In this document: positions 1-8,699 of the stretch, piece by piece | How positions within the stretch are numbered: the first letter of the stretch is position 1 | Layout: each line of letters begins with the position of its first letter | Position numbers and translations under genes: made by a program | Assembly (NCBI RefSeq): GCF_036016955.1 | Contig: NZ_JAYWXI010000007.1 | Location: forward strand, 62,001-126,000 | Source of the DNA: JAYWXI01 sp036016955 | GTDB lineage: Bacteria; Bacteroidota; Bacteroidia; Flavobacteriales; Weeksellaceae | Length of the DNA stretch: 64,000 nucleotides | Reading direction: 5' to 3' | Notes under the pieces: model-generated | What the model was told of the DNA's origin: nothing | The model's database searches: none | Seen by the model: the letters and a program-made list of their open reading frames with translations, nothing else

Positions 1-673
1 CCTCCGTTTTTGTTCCCCATTCCTTCTGAATAGCCTCCAACTCCGGATAAGTCGCTCCAATCTGCTGTTCGTCCGTACGATCCACATCCCATAAGCCGTC
101 CGTAGGAATCGCATTTTTAATCGACTCCGGCAAGTCCAAAGCCCTCGCCAAAGCATAAACCTCCGTCTTGTAAAGATCCGCAATCGGAGATACATCCACT
201 CCGCCATCACCGTATTTCGTGTAAAAGCCAATCCCAAAATCCTCCACTTTATTCCCCGTTCCACAAACCAACAAACCGTTAATCTGACCATAATAATAAA
301 GCGTTAACATCCTCAGACGACTCCTCGTATTAGCAAAAGCTAGTTTTTCCGAAGGGTACTGCCCGTCCTGCACATCAAACGTACGGTAAAGAGCCTCAAA
401 AGCTTCATTAAGATCCACCGTCATCCCTCTGACATTCGGGTATTTATCCGTCAAAAAACGAATATGCTCCTGCGCACGGCTCACCTGATCCTCCGGTTGC
501 CGTATCGGCATTTCCAAAGCTAACACCTCCAGTCCCGTCATGGCGCACAGCGTCGATACCACTCCACTGTCAACACCCCCCGAAACGCCAATCACATACC
601 CTTTAACTCCCGCTTTTCGAGCATAATCCCGAAGCCAAGCCACAATATGTTCAATAATTTTTTCTGTTTTCAT
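1..673 (-). CDS. nadE: NAD synthase (NadE), C-terminal part beyond window
   Basis: Makes NAD from deamido-NAD with ATP and an amide nitrogen source. The reading frame opens with ATG at 673 and is still open at base 1, so the C-terminus is missing. The ATP-pyrophosphatase P-loop SGGVDSG lies at about residues 31-37, and downstream stretches such as VCGTGNKVED and FTKYGDGGVD-type sequence (read here as FYTKYGDGGVDVSP) are typical of NadE. I see no N-terminal glutaminase domain, so this looks like the short, ammonia-dependent form. It is divergent from gldB; a one-mismatch -7 box (AATCTTTG on the minus strand, 701-708) sits upstream. nadE next to gldB is familiar in flavobacteria. Confidence 0.9.
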   Translation of the reverse strand, partial: MKTEKIIEHIVAWLRDYARKAGVKGYVIGVSGGVDSGVVSTLCAMTGLEVLALEMPIRQPEDQVSRAQEHIRFLTDKYPNVRGMTVDLNEAFEALYRTFDVQDGQYPSEKLAFANTRSRLRMLTLYYYGQINGLLVCGTGNKVEDFGIGFYTKYGDGGVDVSPIADLYKTEVYALARALDLPESIKNAIPTDGLWDVDRTDEQQIGATYPELEAIQKEWGTKTE

Positions 674-722
674 ACGCTAATCTCAACCTTACTTCTCTTC
701 CAAAGATTCGGCTTAAATTTAT

Positions 723-730
723 TACTTTTG
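723..730 (+). promoter_or_regulatory. -7 promoter box of gldB
   Basis: TACTTTTG matches the Bacteroidota -7 consensus TAnnTTTG. It lies 26 nt before the gldB ATG, so transcription should begin near 736 and give a leader of about 20 nt. Motif match only. Confidence 0.5.
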
Positions 731-756
731 TACGCTTTAAATTCGATGTAAAAGTA

Positions 757-1725
757 ATGAAGTTTTTTAGATTTTGGCCTTTTTGGGCTTTTTTAATGTT
801 GGGAAGCCTCTCTTCCTGCCAAAAAGAAACTCCCAACCCGTGGGAACACCCCGTACAAGTAACGGAAAAAACCAACATTACCGACCTCTCCAAATCATTC
901 TACGATCCCACCTACCCCTTGGATACGTTCAAGGCAAAGTACCCGTGGTTTCAGGGAAGCGTCTCGGATGAAGATTTTGTCCAAAGAAGAAAAGACCCCG
1001 AAGAAATAAAAATCTACCAAACCGCCGTAAAAAAAATCGACCAAGGTAAACTCGAAAACGATTTAAACCAGCTTTTCTCCAGAGTAAAGCATTATTTCCC
1101 CCAATTCGCCCCACCGAAAGTTTACCTCTTCTCCTCCGCCCTGCAAATGGCAAAGGACCCGGTTTTTTTCATCCCCAGCGAAAACCTTTTATTCATCGAC
1201 ATAACAGGCTTTCTGGGCGAAAATGCTCCCGAATACCAAGGCATGGAAAATTATTTTAAAAAATCCATGAACCCAAACAACCTTCTGCCCAAAGTTGCCG
1301 CAACCATAGCCGAAAATTTCGTAAAGTACGACAACACCAAATTCATCGACCAATTGGTTTCCAATGGAAAAATCATGATTTTGCAAGATGCCTTTCTTCC
1401 CGAAACGCAAGACCACCTGAAAATAGGCTATTCCCTCCCGCAATACGAATGGGCCAAAGCCAACGAAAGCAACATTTGGAATTACTTTGTAGAAAACAAC
1501 TTGCTCTTCAGCGACGACCAAAGACTCGCCGAACGTTTTATCGCACCGGGACCCTTTTCCAAATTCTACACGGAAATCGACAACGAATCGTCCCCCCAAA
1601 TCGGCATCTTTACCGGATGGCAAATTGCACGAACCTACTACAAAAAACATCCCGAAACCCCATTGCAAGAGTTTCTAAAAATGGATAACCAAACTTTGTT
1701 TAACCAAGCGGTGTATAAACCATAG
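757..1725 (+). CDS. gldB: Gliding motility lipoprotein GldB
   Basis: A 322-residue lipoprotein of the flavobacterial gliding machinery. The N-terminus has a basic start, a hydrophobic stretch and the lipobox LSSC with Cys near residue 21, so the mature protein should be acylated and held in the envelope. Length and sequence character fit the GldB family; its biochemical role is not established. It is followed after 23 nt by gldC on the same strand, the usual gldBC arrangement, and is divergent from nadE. The start is supported by the upstream TAnnTTTG box at 723-730. In Flavobacterium johnsoniae gldB is required for gliding; whether this organism glides cannot be read from sequence. Confidence 0.9.
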   Translation: MKFFRFWPFWAFLMLGSLSSCQKETPNPWEHPVQVTEKTNITDLSKSFYDPTYPLDTFKAKYPWFQGSVSDEDFVQRRKDPEEIKIYQTAVKKIDQGKLENDLNQLFSRVKHYFPQFAPPKVYLFSSALQMAKDPVFFIPSENLLFIDITGFLGENAPEYQGMENYFKKSMNPNNLLPKVAATIAENFVKYDNTKFIDQLVSNGKIMILQDAFLPETQDHLKIGYSLPQYEWAKANESNIWNYFVENNLLFSDDQRLAERFIAPGPFSKFYTEIDNESSPQIGIFTGWQIARTYYKKHPETPLQEFLKMDNQTLFNQAVYKP

Positions 1726-1748
1726 CACCCAATATCTAAAACCGACTT

Positions 1749-2072
1749 ATGAGAAAAACCCAAATTACCATCGACGTAGAACTGGACGAAAATCACGTCC
1801 CCGAAACCATCACTTGGAACGCCCAAGACGGCGGCATCGAAAAACAACCCACCAAAGCCACCATGATTTCCGTATGGGACGACAAAACCATGGAAGCCCT
1901 ACGCATCGACCTTTGGACCAAAGACATGCCCTTGGACCAAATGAAAATCTTTATCCATCAAATTTTAATCTCCTTGAGCCACACCTACCAAAGAGCCTCC
2001 GGTGAAGAAGATGTCGCCGAATGGATGGAACAAATGGCCGAAGAATTTGCCCAAAAATCCGCCATCAAATAA
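1749..2072 (+). CDS. gldC: Gliding motility protein GldC
   Basis: A 107-residue protein with no signal peptide or membrane segment, matching GldC in size, in its N-terminal pattern (RKTQITIDVELDENHVPE) and in its acidic, Met-rich C-terminal half. GldC is needed for efficient gliding in F. johnsoniae but has no known enzymatic function. It is the second gene of the gldB-gldC unit (23 nt gap). A perfect hairpin at 2099-2128 follows, separating it from the convergent phosphatase gene. Confidence 0.9.
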   Translation: MRKTQITIDVELDENHVPETITWNAQDGGIEKQPTKATMISVWDDKTMEALRIDLWTKDMPLDQMKIFIHQILISLSHTYQRASGEEDVAEWMEQMAEEFAQKSAIK

Positions 2073-2098
2073 TCGAAAAAAACTCAAAATAAAAAACC

Positions 2099-2128
2099 GA
2101 GGCGGTGGCTTTGCAAAGCCACCGCCTC
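2099..2128 (-). terminator. Perfect 15-bp palindrome, terminator between gldC and the phosphatase gene
   Basis: GAGGCGGTGGCTTTG is followed immediately by its exact reverse complement. On the minus strand the hairpin is followed by TCGGTTTTTT, so it is best placed as terminator of the phosphatase gene; it may also stop gldC transcripts. Confidence 0.8.
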
Positions 2129-2155
2129 AATACTTGAAAAACCAGATTTTAAAAC

Positions 2156-3154
2156 TTATTTCTTGAAATCCTTCTTCTCCTGATCGTACGTATAAAGCAC
2201 CTTCCCTTCCGCATTCACAACCGAAACCCTTAATCGGTTCCCCGTTACCGATGCCGTCATAAAGCCTCCGTCGGAAACCGCAAATTTAGTCCCTTCCCGT
2301 TCTCCCGAAGGCCGAATGGCACTTCCCGCCCCCGACAAATACTGAACCGTACGGCTTCCTTTCGGCTGAATAATCTGCAAATCGTGCTCGTGACCACAAA
2401 AGTACGCGTCCACTTTGTGTTTTTGAAAAATCGGTTCGAGTAAGGCTCTTATTTCTTCCGTTTCCTTGGCTTCCTTCCTCACCCCTCCACTGTAAAGCGG
2501 ATGATGCCCAATTACAAAAATCCACCGAACCGATGAAGACGCATTTGCAAGCTGAGCGTTAAGCCATTCAAGCTGAGCCTGCGGATCCTGCTTTCTGACG
2601 TTATCCCCAATATTCCCCTTGTAATTTTGGTATTTGGAAATAAAAGGATTGGTATCTATCACCAAAAATAAAACCTCCCCTTGGCCGCCCTTAAGCTTAT
2701 AAGTCCGGGAAAAATAAGTGGATGGCATTACCCAACGACGGCTAATTTTGGAATATTCAATCTGCGCCTCGTAGTTGCCATAATAATCATGATTTCCCAA
2801 AGCCACCAGCCAAGGTTTATTCAAATCATATTGGGAATATATTGACTCAAAAGAAGCATTCCACTGCGGATCTTGAACACTGGCCACCCCGTCAGGATAA
2901 AAATTATCCCCAACAGACACCACCATATCTCCCCCTAAAGTTTTCGAAGCAATCGCCATCTGCCGAGCCACCGGTTTTTGGTAAAACTCGCCATTGCGCC
3001 CCCAATCCCCCAATACAAGAAAATGAAAAGCCTCTTTCAATTTTGTTTTCGCCAATTCTTCATTCACAGGCGGCTCGTAATACCCCTGAGCCGAAAGCGA
3101 AAGCGAAAGCAACCCTAACCAAACAAACACAAAACGTCCTAAAATCCGATTCAT
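2156..3154 (-). CDS. Secreted metallophosphoesterase (type 5 acid phosphatase-like)
   Basis: A calcineurin-like phosphoesterase of the small purple acid phosphatase type, probably exported. Metal-binding blocks appear in order: LGDWGRNG, GDNFYPDG, GNHDYYGN, GHHPLYSGG and GHEHDLQ, which together supply the Asp, Asn and His ligands of a two-metal centre. The N-terminus is a signal peptide ending near SLSAQG. I chose ATG at 3154 rather than the in-frame TTG at 3172: it is preceded by an A-rich stretch, as is common in this phylum, and gives a cleaner signal peptide. The gene lies 77 nt downstream of the secreted protein at 3232-4023 on the same strand and may be co-transcribed. The substrate is unknown. 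Confidence 0.85.
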   Translation of the reverse strand: MNRILGRFVFVWLGLLSLSLSAQGYYEPPVNEELAKTKLKEAFHFLVLGDWGRNGEFYQKPVARQMAIASKTLGGDMVVSVGDNFYPDGVASVQDPQWNASFESIYSQYDLNKPWLVALGNHDYYGNYEAQIEYSKISRRWVMPSTYFSRTYKLKGGQGEVLFLVIDTNPFISKYQNYKGNIGDNVRKQDPQAQLEWLNAQLANASSSVRWIFVIGHHPLYSGGVRKEAKETEEIRALLEPIFQKHKVDAYFCGHEHDLQIIQPKGSRTVQYLSGAGSAIRPSGEREGTKFAVSDGGFMTASVTGNRLRVSVVNAEGKVLYTYDQEKKDFKK

Positions 3155-3231
3155 TTTTTCTTTTTTTCGCAATTTAAGGCTTTACCGAACGAAAAAAAAG
3201 ATTCCGTTTTAAAAAATAATTAATTCCGACT

Positions 3232-4023
3232 TTATTTTATTTTCAAAAACTCTCTCAGAGCAATGGTCAAATAGCTTGCAATGCTTTCTTCTTTAAAGTC
3301 CGAAGCATAATTTTTAGTCAAATCAAACCGTTGATCCGCATAAACCAAAATTTGATCCAACTGGTAGTCGTCAATCCCATACTTATAATATTCTTCCAAG
3401 TTCAAAGAAGCCTTCACCCTGCGGTAAAATGCCTGCCTTTGAGTAAAATCAGGTTCTTTTTTCGGATTCAATTTCTTTTTTAACGCTCCGACAGCCGTCC
3501 CAATCAGACCACCATCCCCACCGACAGAAAGCAAATTAATTTGCCCCGCTTTATAATTCGGCCCAAGATTTAGTGTTGAAGGCATAGCCGGCAACAGAGC
3601 AACCGCCTTAGGTGCCGCCGAAGCCCTCCACGAATAGACTTCTTTATTAAGTGCAATCTCCCTATTCGGACGGTTCAGAGCCTCGGCATCTTTTTTCAAA
3701 TCGCCTGAAGGACGAAAACCAATGGAAACCTCCTCGATAGCCTTCGGAACAGACTGCATATTCACCAAAACCGAACGCTCTTTCCCCACCCGCAATTCGA
3801 CCCTCTCATACCCTTGTTTCATCAAGCGGATTTCATCCCCTTGGGAAGCCTGCAAAACGAACGCCCCCTGCAAATTGCTGTACACTTTTTGAGACGTATT
3901 TATATTGACCACCAAGACCGAAGGAAGCCCAACCCCATCCGTACGAACCTCCCCCGAAAAATCCTGCGCCCCCAACCAACACCACCCCAAAGCGAAAATT
4001 AAAAAATAAAATTTTATTCTCAT
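3232..4023 (-). CDS. Secreted protein with carboxypeptidase-regulatory-like domain
   Basis: A 263-residue exported protein: signal peptide through about residue 20 (ending LGAQ), then a CarboxypepD_reg-like beta-sandwich at about residues 21-95 (pattern FSGEVRTDGVGLPSVLVVNI ... YSNLQGAFVLQA). Such domains are common at the N-terminus of TonB-linked receptors, but here the remaining 170 residues are not a barrel and I do not recognise them. The start is supported by a minus-strand TATTTTTG box at 4046-4053. It precedes the phosphatase gene on the same strand. Function unknown. Confidence 0.75.
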   Translation of the reverse strand: MRIKFYFLIFALGWCWLGAQDFSGEVRTDGVGLPSVLVVNINTSQKVYSNLQGAFVLQASQGDEIRLMKQGYERVELRVGKERSVLVNMQSVPKAIEEVSIGFRPSGDLKKDAEALNRPNREIALNKEVYSWRASAAPKAVALLPAMPSTLNLGPNYKAGQINLLSVGGDGGLIGTAVGALKKKLNPKKEPDFTQRQAFYRRVKASLNLEEYYKYGIDDYQLDQILVYADQRFDLTKNYASDFKEESIASYLTIALREFLKIK

Positions 4024-4045
4024 ACGTTATTCCTTTCGTTCCGCA

Positions 4046-4053
4046 CAAAAATA
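4046..4053 (-). promoter_or_regulatory. -7 promoter box of the gene at 3232-4023
   Basis: On the minus strand this reads TATTTTTG, a full match to TAnnTTTG, with TTTA 19 nt upstream at the -33 position. The ATG is 22 nt downstream. Confidence 0.5.
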
Positions 4054-4212
4054 AACCCCGAAACCAAAAGACTAAACCACTGATTTTAAAAAAAAATACA
4101 CTTTTAACCAAGATTAACATCTTTTGAAAAATCTTAAGAAAAAAACATCTTTTTTTAGTTAAAATTACTTCCTGGATTCTTAAATTGCCTTTCGACCAAA
4201 ACCATAATTTCC

Positions 4213-4220
4213 TATTTTTG
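4213..4220 (+). promoter_or_regulatory. -7 promoter box directly before the SAM hydrolase ATG
   Basis: TATTTTTG with TTTC 19 nt upstream as the -33 element. It ends 4 nt before ATG 4225, so the predicted transcript would start at or within the start codon (leaderless). Confidence 0.55.
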
Positions 4221-4224
4221 CATC

Positions 4225-5052
4225 ATGCCTGTCATTACGCTTACTTCCGATTTTGGAATCGTCGATTACCGCGTCGCAGCCATCAAAGGCTGCATCGTCT
4301 CCCAAAAACCAGACGCCTGCATTATCGACATCACCCACGACATCGAAGCCCATAATTTGCTTCAAACTGCTTATATAGTAAGAAACGCCTATCACTACTT
4401 CCCGAAAGACAGCATTCATATCATCTGCGTGGACAGCTTTTACCGAAAGGAAATCCGACCTATTCTTTATAAAGTGGACGGGCATTATTTCATTGCCTCA
4501 GACAACGGTATTCTAAGCCTGATATTCAAGGACATCAACCCCGAATCCGTCTACGAAATCACTCTAAACAACCGCTTTGATGACGAAGTAAATTCCACCG
4601 TAAGGGACATCTTCGTCCCTACCGCCGTTTACCTCCTCAGCGGTGGCTCACCCGAAGTGATCGGACGCCCCATAAAAGACCCTCAACAAAAATCCTACTC
4701 CAATGCCGTCTATAACGAAAGTGAAAAAATAATTATCGGCGAAGCCATATACATCGATCATTTCGGCAATGTGGTTTCCAATATCAGCCGGAGCCTCTTC
4801 CTCAAAACAGAGGTTAAACACACCGCCTTTAAAATAAGATTTCGAAATTACGCCTTCAGCACCGTCCATAACAATCACACCGATCTGGTTAAAGATTGGA
4901 GCCGCGAAAGCGAATACCACGGCAAATCCGCCGCCGTATTCAATGAAGCCGAATTACTGGAAATCTGCATCTATAAAGGAAATAAAAACAACGGAGCCAA
5001 ATCGCTATTGGGCATCAACATAGGAGAGAAAATCTACGTGGAATTTTCCTAA
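4225..5052 (+). CDS. SAM hydrolase / SAM hydroxide adenosyltransferase (DUF62 family)
   Basis: A 275-residue member of the family that includes fluorinase and chlorinase; ordinary bacterial members hydrolyse S-adenosylmethionine to adenosine and methionine. The N-terminal block ITLTSDFGIVDYRVAAIKG and the later GEAIYIDHFGNVVSNI block are family hallmarks. Nothing suggests halogenation, and most such genes are plain hydrolases of uncertain physiological role. No signal peptide. The start is unambiguous because family members begin right at this motif, yet the -7 box ends only 4 nt upstream. It is followed after 59 nt by the HemJ-like gene, which has its own promoter box. Confidence 0.85.
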   Translation: MPVITLTSDFGIVDYRVAAIKGCIVSQKPDACIIDITHDIEAHNLLQTAYIVRNAYHYFPKDSIHIICVDSFYRKEIRPILYKVDGHYFIASDNGILSLIFKDINPESVYEITLNNRFDDEVNSTVRDIFVPTAVYLLSGGSPEVIGRPIKDPQQKSYSNAVYNESEKIIIGEAIYIDHFGNVVSNISRSLFLKTEVKHTAFKIRFRNYAFSTVHNNHTDLVKDWSRESEYHGKSAAVFNEAELLEICIYKGNKNNGAKSLLGINIGEKIYVEFS

Positions 5053-5083
5053 GGCCTCACTTCGTTTTGCCGTTGTTTTAGAG

Positions 5084-5091
5084 TATCTTTG
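5084..5091 (+). promoter_or_regulatory. -7 promoter box of the HemJ-like gene
   Basis: TATCTTTG, a full TAnnTTTG match, 20 nt before ATG 5112. It may drive hemJ-like, gldF and gldG together. Confidence 0.5.
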
Positions 5092-5111
5092 CAACCATTT
5101 AATTATTTATT

Positions 5112-5660
5112 ATGCTGGCATACCCTATTCTGAAAGCGGTTCATATCATTTTCATGGTAAGTTATTTTGCGGGAATTTTTTATCTCGTCCGCCTTTTTGT
5201 GTACTACAAGGATACGGATGATTTTTCCGAACCCAAACGTTCCGTCCTTCGCGAACAATACGTTTTCATGGCCAGAAGATTGTGGAACATCATCACCGTC
5301 CCCGCCTTTGTTCTAATGTTACTAAGCGGAATCTCAATGATTTTCATCAATAACGGACTGATGCAATCGCCTTGGTTCCACCTTAAATTAACCTTGCTTT
5401 TGGGGCTTTTCCTCTATCACTACTGGTGCTGGAAAAAAACCAACGAACTGAAAAAACTCGATGGCCAATCCATTTCCACGGCCAACATTGCCCTAAGACA
5501 AGCCAATGAGATAGCGACATTCCTTTTATTTTTGATTGTTTTTACGGTAATTTTAAAATCGTTGGTTCTCACTTACTGGTGGCAATTAATTGCCGGTTTT
5601 GTCGTTTTAGTCCTGACCATCCTGATGATAGTAAAATGGGTGAACAAAAATAAAAAATAA
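5112..5660 (+). CDS. HemJ-like protoporphyrinogen oxidase / CopD-family membrane protein
   Basis: A 182-residue protein with about four to five membrane segments. The start LKAVHIIFMVSYFAGIFYL, with a His in helix 1, and the WFHLKLTLLLGLFLYHYW block resemble HemJ (UPF0093), the heme-dependent enzyme that oxidises protoporphyrinogen IX to protoporphyrin IX. The alternative label is a CopD-domain protein of unknown role. It is followed by gldF after 51 nt on the same strand without a clear terminator, so it may share a transcript with gldFG. Confidence 0.7.
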   Translation: MLAYPILKAVHIIFMVSYFAGIFYLVRLFVYYKDTDDFSEPKRSVLREQYVFMARRLWNIITVPAFVLMLLSGISMIFINNGLMQSPWFHLKLTLLLGLFLYHYWCWKKTNELKKLDGQSISTANIALRQANEIATFLLFLIVFTVILKSLVLTYWWQLIAGFVVLVLTILMIVKWVNKNKK

Positions 5661-5711
5661 AGAAAGGTAAATTTTTCGCCACTCAAACTTAAAATTAAGC
5701 CCCTTTTCAAA

Positions 5712-6440
5712 ATGATTGCATTACTAAAAAAAGAACTATGGAGCTACTTCGGAAATTGGAGCGCATGGCTTATCATTGCCGCTTTCAGTACCGTATCGGC
5801 TTTGTTTCTGTTCTTCTTTGAAAACGAAACCAATATTTTCGAGGTAGGACAAGCCTCGCTTCACGGTTTTTTCACCCTCTGCCCCTGGCTTCTCATGTTG
5901 GTTATTCCGGCCATTTCCATGAAAAGCTTTGCGGAAGAAGCCCAGCAAGGCACGCTCCAATGGCTCTTTGCCCAACCGCTATCGACAAAAGATTTGGTTC
6001 TCGGAAAATTTTTTGCCGTGAGTCTGATTGGCATCTTGTGTCTTCTTCCTTCGCTGGTGTATCTGTACACGCTTCTCACCCTGGGAGTTCCGGCCGGAAA
6101 CCTTGATGTAGGAGCCACATTGGGAAGCTATCTCGGGCTCATTTTGTTAATTGCCGCATTCTCAGCCATCGGCCTATGGACCTCTTGCCTGACCTCCAAT
6201 CAAATCATGGCCTACCTTTCAGGGGTTTTTGTTTGTTTCATCGCCTTTTTCGGAGTGCAGCAACTCGCCAATTACAAACTCCTCGGCGCTGCCGATTATT
6301 ATTTGGCTAACTTAGGCTTTTACCACCATTACATCGCCTTTACCCGAGGCCTCGTCGATACGGCGGACATCTTTTATTTTATGTTCGTGATGGTCCTCTG
6401 TTTGGTTTTATCCGGCTATGCCCTCCAACGCAAACGTTAA
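5712..6440 (+). CDS. gldF: Gliding motility ABC transporter permease GldF
   Basis: A 242-residue integral membrane protein with about six hydrophobic segments, beginning MIALLKKELWSYFGNW and containing a PAISMKSFAEEAQQGT-type loop of ABC-2 permeases. With GldG and the ATPase GldA it forms the ABC transporter linked to gliding in F. johnsoniae. gldG follows after 27 nt. No gldA lies nearby, as in other flavobacteria where gldA is unlinked. The transported substrate is unknown. Confidence 0.88.
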   Translation: MIALLKKELWSYFGNWSAWLIIAAFSTVSALFLFFFENETNIFEVGQASLHGFFTLCPWLLMLVIPAISMKSFAEEAQQGTLQWLFAQPLSTKDLVLGKFFAVSLIGILCLLPSLVYLYTLLTLGVPAGNLDVGATLGSYLGLILLIAAFSAIGLWTSCLTSNQIMAYLSGVFVCFIAFFGVQQLANYKLLGAADYYLANLGFYHHYIAFTRGLVDTADIFYFMFVMVLCLVLSGYALQRKR

Positions 6441-6467
6441 CCCTTCCGCTTTTTATTTTTATAGAAA

Positions 6468-8138
6468 ATGAAAAAAACTCGTCTTTTCTACCCTTTTCTC
6501 CTCGGTATTCTTTTGATCGGAAGCCTCGGCTGGTTTTCCCTAAGGTTCGATTGGACCTCGGAAAAACGCTATACCCTATCCGAAGCTTCCGTAAAGGTTT
6601 TGAAAACCATACAAAAACCCCTTTTGGTTGAAGTTTATTTGGAGGGCGATTTTCCTGCCGATTTCAAACAACTTCAACGCGAAACCGAATTCATGCTGGG
6701 AGAATTCCGAAAAATCAATCCCAAAATAGATTACAAACTCATCGACCCCATCAAGAATAAAATCGCCCAAGATACCCTGATGGCCATGGGAATGGAACCT
6801 TCGATACTCCCCGATTTGAAAGACGGAAAAATACAGCAAATTGTGGTTTTTCCTTACGCCGTGATAAAATACGACGGCTATGGCACTTCCGTCCCGCTGA
6901 TTCTTCAACAATCCGGAATGTCCCGTACCGAACAAATGACTCGCTCCATCGAGAATTTGGAATACGCCCTGATTTCCAACCTCAGAGCCATTACAATAGA
7001 AGAACGGAAAAATATAGGCATACTCGTGAATCACGACGAACTAAAACCCACCGAATTTCAGGTTTTCATGCAAATGGCTTTGGAAAACTACAACGTAGGC
7101 CCCGTGATTCCGAACCAAAAAGGCGAATTGACCATGGACGACGTTCCCAATCTCAAACGTTTTGATGCTTTGGTCATCGCCAAGCCCCGCAAGCCCTTTA
7201 CCGACGGAGAAAAAGTGATTCTAGACCAATACATCATGAACGGAGGGAAAACCCTTTGGATGCTGGATGCCGTGAACGCCGAAATGGACACGCTTTTTCA
7301 CGCCAAAAAGATCATGGCCTATCCCGTTGATTTGAATTTGACGGACTTCCTTTTCAACTACGGGGTCCGTCTGAATCCCGGACTGGTAAAAGATTTCAAA
7401 AAATCCGCTCTGATCAGGCTTGCCACCGGAGAAGTGGCCGGAAACCCTCAATACAGCAGTTTTATTTGGCCTTATTTCCCTTTGGGAATCGCTGAAAAAC
7501 AACACGCCATCACCCGAAACATTAATCCTGTAAAATTAGAATTCCCAACCTCTATCGACACCCTGAAACGGCCGGGAATCCAAACCAAAGTGCTCTACGA
7601 AAGTAGCGACCGAACAGCCGTAAAAACCGTACCAAATTACATTTCGCTTTCCGAGATTGTGCGTTTGGACTCATTGGGTGAGGCAGAACGCCCCACTCCA
7701 CCTAAAATTTTTGCCGTCGCTCTGGAAGGTAAATTTCCGTCCGCTTACGCCCAACGGAGTGAAAAAACAACAGTCCCCAATTTTCGAGCCCAAAGCCCCG
7801 AAAATAAAATGATCGTAATCGCCGACGGCGACGTGGCCCGTAACCAAGTCCTGAAAGGAGCCCCGCTTCCCCTTGGAGAAGATTTGCTGACCAATCAAAA
7901 ATACGGCAACGAACAATTTTTAAGAAACGCTCTCGATTATCTATTGGACGACCAAAACCTAATTTCGCTTCGAAATCGAAACATCGAAGCCCGACTTCTG
8001 GATCGCCAACGCATCGGAGAAGAACGCCGCTATTGGCAGTTTTTCAACCTGTTGCTCCCCTTAGGAATTCTCGCCGTATTAGGCACCTTTTTCTACGGTC
8101 TAAGAAAAAGAAAATTCGCTCCTCCGAGAAAAAAATAA
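6468..8138 (+). CDS. gldG: Gliding motility ABC transporter auxiliary protein GldG
   Basis: A 556-residue protein with one N-terminal membrane anchor (FLLGILLIGSLGWFSL), a large extracytoplasmic domain related to the GldG/IFT52-like fold, and a C-terminal membrane helix (FFNLLLPLGILAVLGTFFYG) followed by a basic tail. This is the expected GldG architecture. It is the last gene of the hemJ-like/gldF/gldG run; a GC-rich hairpin at 8162-8182 ends the unit. The start reads ATG then seven A, so it is a partial complement of the U8CAU element of the two candidate small RNAs. Confidence 0.88.
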   Translation: MKKTRLFYPFLLGILLIGSLGWFSLRFDWTSEKRYTLSEASVKVLKTIQKPLLVEVYLEGDFPADFKQLQRETEFMLGEFRKINPKIDYKLIDPIKNKIAQDTLMAMGMEPSILPDLKDGKIQQIVVFPYAVIKYDGYGTSVPLILQQSGMSRTEQMTRSIENLEYALISNLRAITIEERKNIGILVNHDELKPTEFQVFMQMALENYNVGPVIPNQKGELTMDDVPNLKRFDALVIAKPRKPFTDGEKVILDQYIMNGGKTLWMLDAVNAEMDTLFHAKKIMAYPVDLNLTDFLFNYGVRLNPGLVKDFKKSALIRLATGEVAGNPQYSSFIWPYFPLGIAEKQHAITRNINPVKLEFPTSIDTLKRPGIQTKVLYESSDRTAVKTVPNYISLSEIVRLDSLGEAERPTPPKIFAVALEGKFPSAYAQRSEKTTVPNFRAQSPENKMIVIADGDVARNQVLKGAPLPLGEDLLTNQKYGNEQFLRNALDYLLDDQNLISLRNRNIEARLLDRQRIGEERRYWQFFNLLLPLGILAVLGTFFYGLRKRKFAPPRKK

Positions 8139-8161
8139 ATTCACTTGCAGCGAAAATCTTA

Positions 8162-8182
8162 CGCCGGGACAAAATCCCGGCG
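8162..8182 (+). terminator. Terminator after gldG
   Basis: CGCCGGGA, loop CAAAA, TCCCGGCG, followed by CTTCTTATTTTC. It sits between the convergent gldG and DUF4268 genes. Confidence 0.75.
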
Positions 8183-8226
8183 CTTCTTATTTTCAATCCC
8201 AAAATAAAAAGGGTAAAAAAAGGAAA

Positions 8227-8655
8227 TCAAACGTCTTTTATAAAATCTTCATACTCCAAATAAAACCGCTCAAAACCATCCATCTTTTCAACGAAAAACG
8301 AAAAAACCTCCTGCCACGTCGCCTTATTAAACACCGAAACCCCTTGTTTTTCCACCCAAATGCGGCTGATAACCTTGCCATTTTCCAAAACATAAGATTC
8401 TTCACGGAAAAACGCTCCGATATAGTCTTCCAAAATCGCTTCCAAAGACCAGATTTTTTCATGGTAAATCTCGCGGAGCAACGCATCCTTCATTTCAATA
8501 TCCAGAGAAACCTCCGCCTTTTTGTTATCAATAAAAAACTTGAACGAAAAATCCTTAATCTTGGTATCGTACAACATCCATTTCCTCGGAAAAGATTTTC
8601 CGAATGCCGTCCAAAATTCCTTCTTCAACGCCTGTGCCTGCTGCTTAGAAAACAT
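8227..8655 (-). CDS. DUF4268 domain protein
   Basis: A 142-residue cytoplasmic protein rich in Phe, Lys and Glu. Beginning MFSKQQAQALKKEFWTAFGK and carrying the YDTKIKDFSFKFF block, it matches the DUF4268 type. In other bacteria DUF4268 can form the C-terminal part of nuclease-like proteins, but this short stand-alone version has no catalytic residues I can name. It is divergent from the Rrf2 regulator with -7 boxes only 3 bp apart, so the regulator may control it. No signal peptide or membrane segment. Function unknown. Confidence 0.75.
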   Translation of the reverse strand: MFSKQQAQALKKEFWTAFGKSFPRKWMLYDTKIKDFSFKFFIDNKKAEVSLDIEMKDALLREIYHEKIWSLEAILEDYIGAFFREESYVLENGKVISRIWVEKQGVSVFNKATWQEVFSFFVEKMDGFERFYLEYEDFIKDV

Positions 8656-8676
8656 GTCTTATTTTTTTTTGTTTCG

Positions 8677-8695
8677 CAAAAGTAACCTAAATTTG
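8677..8695. promoter_or_regulatory. Back-to-back divergent -7 boxes for DUF4268 and Rrf2 genes
   Basis: Minus-strand TACTTTTG (8677-8684) and plus-strand TAAATTTG (8688-8695) are separated by only 3 bp, so each promoter's -33 zone lies inside the other's transcribed region. A regulator bound here would affect both genes. Confidence 0.5.
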
Positions 8696-8699
8696 CCAT

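Noticed and set aside
4225..5052. Fluorinase or chlorinase
   Set aside because: The DUF62 family is mostly SAM hydrolases; no halogenation-specific features or gene cluster were seen.
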